From Progne subis subis (lineage: Eukaryota > Chordata > Aves > Passeriformes > Hirundinidae): a DNA stretch of 64,000 nucleotides. Of this stretch, positions 48,801-64,000 are shown piece after piece (the stretch's first letter is position 1; each line of letters starts with the position of its first letter). A program made the position numbers and the translations under genes. The stretch is taken from positions 2,232,001 to 2,296,000 of the forward strand of contig JAKJHU010000083.1 of NCBI GenBank assembly GCA_022316685.1, given 5' to 3'. The notes beneath the pieces are model-generated. The model was given only the letters and a program-made list of their open reading frames with translations, had not been told where the DNA came from and did not search any database.

Positions 48801-51584
48801 GAAAAAGGGCAAGTTGGGTTGAACGTAATTTTAGAAGCAGGAATGAGTTTTCACAATGAAAAACTGGAAGCAAGGGGTTGGTTGAAATGTTGTCATGGAA
48901 TGAGTGGGAATTGCTTGGGCCTGAAAGTGAGGCACAGACAAATTATGGGAAGTACTCCAGGATGTGGGGGAGCACTGGGTCATGTACTGGGAATGGTTTG
49001 TGCAGGCCAGAGGGTCACACCAGCAGCTCCATTGTGCTGGGTGTTGGCTGGCACGAGGCAGCTGTGGGTGCTGTGAGGTTGGGGACGCTCAGCAGGGGGT
49101 GACCTGGTGGGTGACAGTGATGTTCTTGCAGCCCTTCCACCCCCACGGAAGACTCGTGCTGAGCTTATGAAGGACATCGATGCCGAGTACTATGGCTACA
49201 GGGATGAAGATGATGGGATTCTGGAGCCCCTGGAGCAGGAACATGAGAAGAAAGGTATGTGAGATTCCAAACCTGCACAGAGCACCCAGGAAGGGGTGAT
49301 GATGGACTCTGTGGTAAAATCACCTTTCTTTTACCCCCTGTGGGCCTTTTCTTGTGCTTAGCTGTCAGAATTTGTCTGTCATGTCTGTCATCCAAATAAG
49401 GCATTTCAGGGAGGAGGAGCTTTAGGCTTGACTTTCATCTTTACTACTGTAAATGATTTAATATTTTAGCAAGTCATTCACTGCCAAAGCAAAAACTCCT
49501 TTCCCCCTCCTTTTTCCTGATTAAGAATGTAGAAGAGTGGGTTGCAGCAGGAGCTGTGGAACCCAAGCAGTTCTCTCCCTCCCTTGTGAAAACTGACCCT
49601 ACCATCTATTTCCTGTCTCACCTCATTATTTATTTATCCAGAAACATAGCTGGTTACTTTTCTGCTAGATAGAGGGGCCTGCTGGAAACCCTGCTGCAGT
49701 CTAGGTGGGCTGTGTTAATTTAGCCATGTCATCTCTCTTGGAATTTTAACACTTGAATGTGACATTTAGAGTCTAAAATGGACCCAAATGAAGGCATTAG
49801 CAAGTACCACACCGAGACAGCATGTCAGCACACAGTGATATATTTTATTACATACCGCATCAAGGTTCTACAAGGGTGTGTTACTGATGGAGAGGATTTA
49901 GGCAAGAAGTTTAATTGCATTGGAAAAGCTCTGGCAATAAGACCATGCTGCTCTGACTGGCTCTCAGCCACAGTTGCCATTTTCCTGTGCTCCCCAGTTA
50001 TAGCAGAAGCAGTGGAAAAATGGAAGATGGAGAGAGAAGCACGACTTGCAAGAGGTGAGGAAGAGGAGGAAGAAAACATCTATGCTGTCCATGAGGAAGA
50101 GGTAGGGGATGGCTCAGGTGACATGACTTTTCATGTGTTTCTGTGCTCCCTTCTTGGAAGTGGTGTTACCCTGCCAAGGACCTGGCTGCTGCTGTCCTGC
50201 CCCTCTCCTCACTACACAGTTTAGTGAGAATCAGTATAGGGTAGTGCTCTTTGTCCAAGCTCAGGGTGTGCTGGAGGCTGGCAGGGGAGGACAGACCTTT
50301 CACTGGAGTGAGAGCACCTTGCTCTGATTTAATGGCACTGTTAGTGTCAGAGGGTGTTTTGCTAACCCTGCTCAGTCTGGCTCCTGAGCACAGCCTGCCT
50401 CAGTAACAGCACCAGCAGCTTTGGGGACACTGCCACTGTGTGAAAACCTAAGGGGTGCAGGGCCTTGTTCACACTTGAATCATGATGCAGCAGGGCTTTT
50501 ACTGGTGCTGCTGTCACCGCTTTTGTTCCTCCTCCCTGCTCCCAGTGAGTTCTGGAGAAGGATACTGGAAACAAGCTCTCATTTCTCAGTCTGTATCTAA
50601 GTAGGTTAAGCACAAGAATAAAAAGGAGGAATCTGTCAGGTGGAGCTGGTGGCTCCTCCAGTACCTCTTTTATTTGTATTATCCTGTGGTTCACGAGCCC
50701 AGCTCTTGGGTTTGGACCAAAGTAATACAGAGCTGTACAGGTAAGTGCTACCTGTATTTTTAAAGCACTTACTGTCTGCTTGCTTAGCTGGCTTCTCTTC
50801 TGTTCACAGCTTTGCTGTGGCAGCCAGAGTTATGGAAGGGGAGGAAATACAGCTTTACATTCGTGCCCATGCCACAGCAGAGCAAAGGCCATATGAGAAA
50901 TGGAAGAAATGGAAGCAGTCATGCTGATAATGTCAAGGAGCAGGATCTGCATGTGATCCTTGTGTTCCTTTGGCGCTGGGTCCTCTTCACTCATTCCTGT
51001 GTTTGTAGTGTTGACCATGCTTTGTTCCTTCTGGCAAAGCAAGTGAAAAAGGGTTTTTTAATGATCTCTATAGAAAATAAACTTGAGGTGATGTTTTCAA
51101 TTTTTAGTCTGATGAGGAAGGTGGCAAGGAGAGAGAAGGTGAAGATGGCCAACAGAAATTTATTGCACATGTTCCAGTGCCAACTCAACAGGAGGTAAGG
51201 CATAACAGCATATAGCTGCAGAGATGCACACTGGCTTTTGCAAGGCACATCTTAATTGACATCAAGTCATCAGTAAAAGTGCCCTAAAATTTGTGATTTC
51301 TGTGACTTGACTCTGCAGCTGTTTAATCCTCTTGCAAATGCTGTAACTCTTTTCACCTGAGAATTTCCAAAACCTTCCTAAGTATTCCATAAATTGGGAA
51401 GTGTTGTGGTATAGCTGAGCATCTGAGCTTTCAGCATCTCAGCTGAGCTGAATCCATCCTGGTTTTATCTGTGCAGATTGAGGAAGCTCTTGTACGAAGG
51501 AAGAAGATGGAGCTGCTCCAGAAGTATGCCAGTGAAACCCTCCTGGCACAGAGCGAGGAGGCAAAGACACTTCTAGGACTGTAA
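45662..51584 (+). CDS. ISY1: ISY1, pre-mRNA-splicing factor (NineTeen-complex associated)
   Basis: Eleven coding exons: 45,662-45,664, 45,851-45,873, 46,509-46,560, 47,390-47,455, 47,848-47,890, 48,058-48,170, 48,353-48,470, 49,132-49,254, 49,998-50,101, 51,108-51,194, 51,477-51,584. They total 840 nt for 279 residues, against 285 in human as I recall. All junctions are GT/AG and the frame closes exactly. The protein starts MARNAEKAMTALARF and contains IRDLNDEINKLLREKGHWE, GPKMLDHEGKEVPGNRGYK, an acidic EEEEEE stretch and a C-terminal helix MELLQKYASETL. ISY1 is a nuclear component of the activated spliceosome, associated with the Prp19/XAB2 group and important for splicing fidelity. The human proline-rich PLPPPRK and acidic linker are retained; the acidic run is shorter here. 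Confidence 0.98.
46784..46842 (+). repeat. ~21-bp tandem repeat in ISY1 intron 3, carrying AATAAA
   Basis: Three degenerate units of the form taataaaaggt.gagcttt. Units one and three contain AATAAA (46,785-46,790 and 46,825-46,830); unit two has gtaaaaa instead. They lie just downstream of the first in-frame stop reached by reading exon 3 into the intron. Confidence 0.8.
47096..47164 (+). repeat. A-rich tract in ISY1 intron 3
   Basis: Low-complexity run of A interrupted by single C or CC, including an uninterrupted stretch of 25 A bases up to 47,156. It is an intronic simple repeat. Confidence 0.9.
47540..47790 (-). mobile_element. old CR1 LINE fragment in ISY1 intron 4
   Basis: Diverged complement of CR1: agttgccccagggccaagtc, gctgttccagtgtttgatta, tcttcctaatgatttgtctc and tgctacttgtcctattgcca in the expected order. 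It is more diverged than the copies at 22.6 and 54.0 kb. Confidence 0.7.
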
Positions 51585-52245
51585 CGTTGCACTAGTGTCC
51601 TGGTTTGTGTGCAATCCCTCTGAAAGCAGCAGGTTCCTAAGTTCTGGTAGCAGTGGGCTTTAGCTATCAAAGTTCCTTTGGATGTGGAGCAAAGTGCTGC
51701 AATTACAGTGTGGTGTGCAGAAGGAGAGCCATCATTCTGGTTTCTCCACTAGGATGGCTTTGTACTCCAGTGCTGGAAAAGGTCAAACCTTGGTGGGCCT
51801 GTCTCTGCATCTGCCAGCTGTCTTCAGTACTTTCAGTTTGGGAAAGGGTCTGTGTAGTGGGGCTTCTTACAGACAGAACCACACCCATTCAGCTCCTAAA
51901 TCCTGAAAACCCATGGTGTTCCTGTCTGCTCTGTCCTTACTCCAAGTGTGCACATCTTCTCATGCTGGGTTTTGTTGAGCTGAGAAGTAACACTGTTACA
52001 CCTGCTCAGTTTGCCAGAATAACCTGGAACCTGTCTAGAGATGCCTTGAAGGCAGATCTTGTGAGTGTCTTTGGAGATTTGATTCTTTCTAAGCCACATG
52101 CAGTGTCTACAACCTGTTACCCTTTTTGTGGTTTGTAACTGCCTGGATAAATTGCTTGAATGCTGGATATTCCAGCAGCTACTGTAAAAAACTTTGCAGT
52201 ACCTTGTTCAAATATTTCTAATAAAAGCTTATTTACAACCTGATG
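51585..52245 (+). other. ISY1: ISY1 3' UTR with polyadenylation signal
   Basis: Non-coding sequence from the TAA at 51,582-51,584 to the first strong AATAAA at 52,220-52,225 (ttctaataaaagctt). Cleavage is expected near 52,240. The frames that cross this region are not continuations of the gene. Confidence 0.75.
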
Positions 52246-53997
52246 TCTCTTTTATTCTAGCTCAGAGGATTGTGATGATTCCCTCATGGTACCCAAAGAC
52301 TGGGATCATAGACAGCCACCCCTTCAGGGATTTGAATCTCTGCATCTCCTACTGTTCTTGGTTTGTGAATCCTGGGACAAGAGGCAAGGCAGAGCCTGGT
52401 CAGAGTCTTATGGGTGACTGATACTGTTGTACATGTCTGAATGAATGGCATTTGAAACTAGACATCTGCAGCCATGGAGCATTTCTGGTTTAGGAGCAGA
52501 GTATTTAACAGCTAAGTGTGGGACTGCAGCATTTCTGGATGCTCTCAGTATTTCTCTGTTACAATCTATTGTGAATAATCCACTCCAGAACAACCGAAGC
52601 TCTAAATTATAAGAGACGAGCTTTCTGTTGCTTGATTCAAGTGATCAGACAAAAAAAAAAAAAAAAATTAAAAAATGGAAGTCATAGCTGCCAAATTAAA
52701 ACCTTAAAAAACACCAAAAAACCAGAATAAATCAAAAGCTCAATTATTGGTAGCGAGGTAGCAAGCAGACATCACAAATACATTCTTCTCTCTTCTTGTC
52801 AGCAGTGCAGCTTTCTCTGCTTTGTAAGAAATGTCTTTATGGCTTGTAATAATATGTTGTAGATTTGCTAAACTATATTCTGGAGATAACCAAACTAGAT
52901 TTAAGAGGGGGAAAAAACAGCTAATTTTTGTGGCCTGACAGTGTGAGGGCTTGGTAATACCAATGGTAGATCCCTTCTGTCACTATATGAATCTGTAAGA
53001 TAAAAGAAGACACAAGGATGAAGGCTGATCAGGGACAGAGTGATGATAACAGAAGTACAAAAGAAAAATAAATGGAAAGAGTGAGAAGAAAGCAACAGGA
53101 TTGTAATTACATTCATGTTCAAAGTAGTATGACCAACATGATGATGTAAAAGGCAAGTTTATAAGACAGGGCTGATCTCTGCCATCCAACACAGAAAAGG
53201 AATAAATGCACAAAAATGTAGTGTGTAACTGCAAGGCAACCTGGCTGGTCCCTGGCCCTGCTGTGCGTGCAGCATTTTTGAGCTGAGTGCTTTTGGCTGC
53301 GTCTGAGGGAACAAATTGCAGAGTATTTGCCACAGTGGCCTATAGCAAAATGCGTGTCCTGCCAGGCTGTGGAATTGCTGTGGAGTCAGGGTGGGGAAGC
53401 TGATCCTGTTTGTCCTGGAGCAGGGAGCAGTGGGCAGGCTCTGCCTCAGCTCCAGGATGTGTGTGTGGTGCCAGGCTTATGGCACATTCCAGCTCTGGAG
53501 TGCCTCAGCCCTGGTCACATCCAGGATATAAAACAAGTTTTTTATGTACTCCTACATGTCTGCTTCAGAGTTCTGCTCTGGGTGTGATCCTGGCTTGAAC
53601 ACCAAGGGGATAAACTCTAATTGTTCTGTCTGCTGCATTGCTTTGGGCCTGCTTTTGTCTCTTATGAATGCATTTGTGTGTTCCATTTAATGGCAGCTAT
53701 GTCAGTGGTGATCTGGCTACCTTCCTTGTTCTGTCCTGGCCAGCACAGTACAGTTGCTGAAGGATCAGTTTCTCCTCACTGTCAGAGGAGTGCTGAGGTA
53801 TATTTGTTGGCAGCACTAGGAAATAAGTGGATTTACCTAACATGCATTTGCAGATGAGCAAGATAACCAGAGACAGCTTTGCAGAGTATCCATGAGCTAA
53901 TGACATTTTGTGCTGCTTGTCTCACTTTCAAGTCCAGCTGCAGGGGTGCAGAGCTGAGGGACTGTGGTGTTTGTGCATGATTCTTTTTCCAAAAAAA
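52246..53997. other. ISY1-HDHD5-like spacer
   Basis: About 1.75 kb without a supported gene. A 17-A tract lies at 52,651-52,667. RAB43, the neighbour of ISY1 in human, was looked for on both strands using Rab G-box motifs and was not seen. Confidence 0.6.
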
Positions 53998-54340
53998 TGA
54001 ATCACAGAATGGGCCAGGCTGGAAGGGACCACCATGGGCACCTGGTCCAGCCTCTCTGCTCCTGCAGGACCATCCCAGAGCACAGGGCACAGGATTTGTC
54101 CCAGCAGTTCTGGGGTAGCTCCAGTGAGACAGCTCCACTCCCTCTCTGGACAATCTATTCCAGTGCTCAGTCACTGCACAGGGAAGAAGTTCTGGTGCCT
54201 GGGCATCAGTTCCTGCCCGTTCCTCGTGTCCCAATGGTCGGCACCACCAGACAGAGCCTACTCCATCCTCTTGGCTCCCCTTAGGCTGGGCGTGCCCAGA
54301 TCCCTCAGCCTTTTCTCGTGAGGGGAGGCTCCAGTCCCTT
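53998..54340 (-). mobile_element. CR1 LINE 3' fragment beside the HDHD5-like promoter
   Basis: Starts tgaatcacagaatgggccag, the complement of a CR1 tail, then ctggaagggaccaccatggg, cagagcacagggcacaggat, acaatctattccagtgctca, gggaagaagttctggtgcct and ccctcagccttttctcgtga. It ends about 100 bases before the CpG-rich promoter. Confidence 0.85.
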
Positions 54341-54691
54341 CACCCCTTGGCCAGGCAGAACCAGACAGAACGTTTCTTCTGCTTTGTTACTAAATGAAAA
54401 ATCTCCTCGGTGGGAATGTTGTACTGACTGCTCCTCGCCCTGCCGCCAGCCCCGGTGCGCCGAGGGGCCGAGCCTGGGGGAGCGGCTGCGGAGGGGTTCA
54501 GTGGGCGCGGGGGAGCGCGCCGAGCACACAGCCCTTGCCGGGCGCGGCAGATGTCTCCGGGCGCTCACCCGCTGGCCCGGGGCTGACGTCGGCCCGTGAC
54601 GCGTGTGACGCTGCCCGTGAGGGGCTGACGCTGCCCCGTGCGCTGACGCCGCGCCGGGCGGAGCAGTTGCCGACCCCGCAGTCCGCTCGCC

Positions 54692-63091
<8,400 letters not shown>

Positions 63092-63225
63092 GGTGGCAGG
63101 ATTTCAGCTCAGCGCTGTGCTTTTCTTCCCCCAAAACACACTGTGCTTTACAAGGGTGCCACAAACTGCTGCCTTCTAAGTTTTTTAACCTCTAAATTAA
63201 TAAAATATCCTATTAGGTAAGCTTA
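63092..63225 (+). other. HDHD5-like 3' UTR and polyadenylation signal
   Basis: A short 3' UTR with AATAAA at 63,199-63,204 (aaattaataaaatatcc). A second AATAAA lies at about 63,264-63,269. Cleavage is expected near 63,220 or 63,285. Confidence 0.75.
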
Positions 63226-63289
63226 TTAGTAGTACAGGTAGGTACGTGTGTGTGTTTAAGTGTAATAAATATCAATAATGCTTTTAATA

Positions 63290-64000
63290 GTGCTTCTAAA
63301 TATGTAATTTATGGCTTGAGTTGTCCTTTATTGTCTTCCTCTTTGTTATATTAGGTACTTTAGTAGCAATATTTCATAGCATTCATGTACTGGTACTTAA
63401 ATCCCTCCAGGACAGTACCTCCTTTTGTCTGCTGGAAGATTTAGCTTTTAGGTGTTGGGGATCTTGAGGAGATCAGATCGTGGTGCTGGGGTCACTCAGT
63501 CCATCCCAGGTGGGCTGGTACAGAGCACAGCATGTGTTAGTGCCTGGCATTCTGCAAGGACTGAATGCTGCCTTCACTCAGAGTGGAGTTCAGTCTGTTC
63601 CACTTTGGGTTTGCTCTCATCTAACCTGCTGCTGCCTTTCCTTGTGTCTGTTTGCCTGTGGAAAAATCCCTGGGGTTTTATTACTCCTCTCTGCTGGGTG
63701 AAGCCTAGACTGTGTTGGAACTCAGTCCTGGAAGGGAAGCAGAAGACCTGGATGTCCTCTGTAGCCTTTTTGCTCTTTGCCTATCTGCACCTTTTAAAAA
63801 ATTTTTATTACTATTATTTTTGCGAGGAATTTATAATCCTAGAAAGCTTTTAGCAGTTTTGTTTCAGGTGTTTCTGTGAGTTGGGACTTTACCACTGGAT
63901 CAGGGACTACTGCTCGGCCAAAATGTGCCTCCTAATTTACTTGAAGCCTTATACCACTGTGGTAATTAACTGGCCTTTAGTGTAATATATTTCATCTCAT
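63290..64000. other. intergenic, nothing recognised
   Basis: No gene start, exon or repeat family seen up to the end of the window. Confidence 0.55.

Overview
This window is vertebrate nuclear DNA and almost certainly from a bird, probably a songbird. The evidence is compact multi-exon genes with CpG-island promoters, CR1 LINE 3'-end fragments as the main interspersed repeat, no Alu- or L1-like elements, and several solo LTRs that resemble passerine endogenous-retrovirus LTRs. The songbird call rests on remembered LTR appearance and is the weaker part. Three complete protein-coding genes were found, all on the + strand and packed into the right half: CNBP, ISY1 and an HDHD5-family gene.

Positions 1-34,250 hold no gene that I can support. 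This is an AT-rich intergenic stretch with CR1 fragments, three candidate LTRs with + orientation and one in reverse, simple repeats, one CpG-rich island without a gene (about 11.17-11.73 kb), and a broken processed copy of BUD31 (27,545-28,110). The BUD31 copy sits directly between two LTR-derived sequences.

CNBP runs from a CpG island (34.26-35.79 kb) through a 6 kb first intron to four coding exons (41,354-43,190) and a long, strikingly conserved 3' UTR ending near 44,050. ISY1 follows about 1.5 kb later with eleven coding exons (45,662-51,584). An eight-exon HDHD5-like gene (54,692-63,091) comes next. In human, CNBP is followed by ISY1 and then RAB43 in the same direction; here the HDHD5-like gene occupies the place next to ISY1. 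Every splice junction proposed here preserves the reading frame, and the three predicted proteins are 170, 279 and 441 residues.

The most unusual feature is HDHD5-like exon 7. Its 3' splice site is the last unit of a ~44-bp tandem array that duplicates the acceptor, and its 5' splice site is the first unit of a six-copy, 68-bp tandem array that duplicates the donor. Use of any distal donor would stop translation at residue 310, just before the metal-binding GD motif. Functionally, CNBP is a nucleic-acid chaperone, ISY1 is a spliceosome component and the HDHD5-like protein is a predicted mitochondrial HAD-family hydrolase. They are neighbours without a known common pathway.
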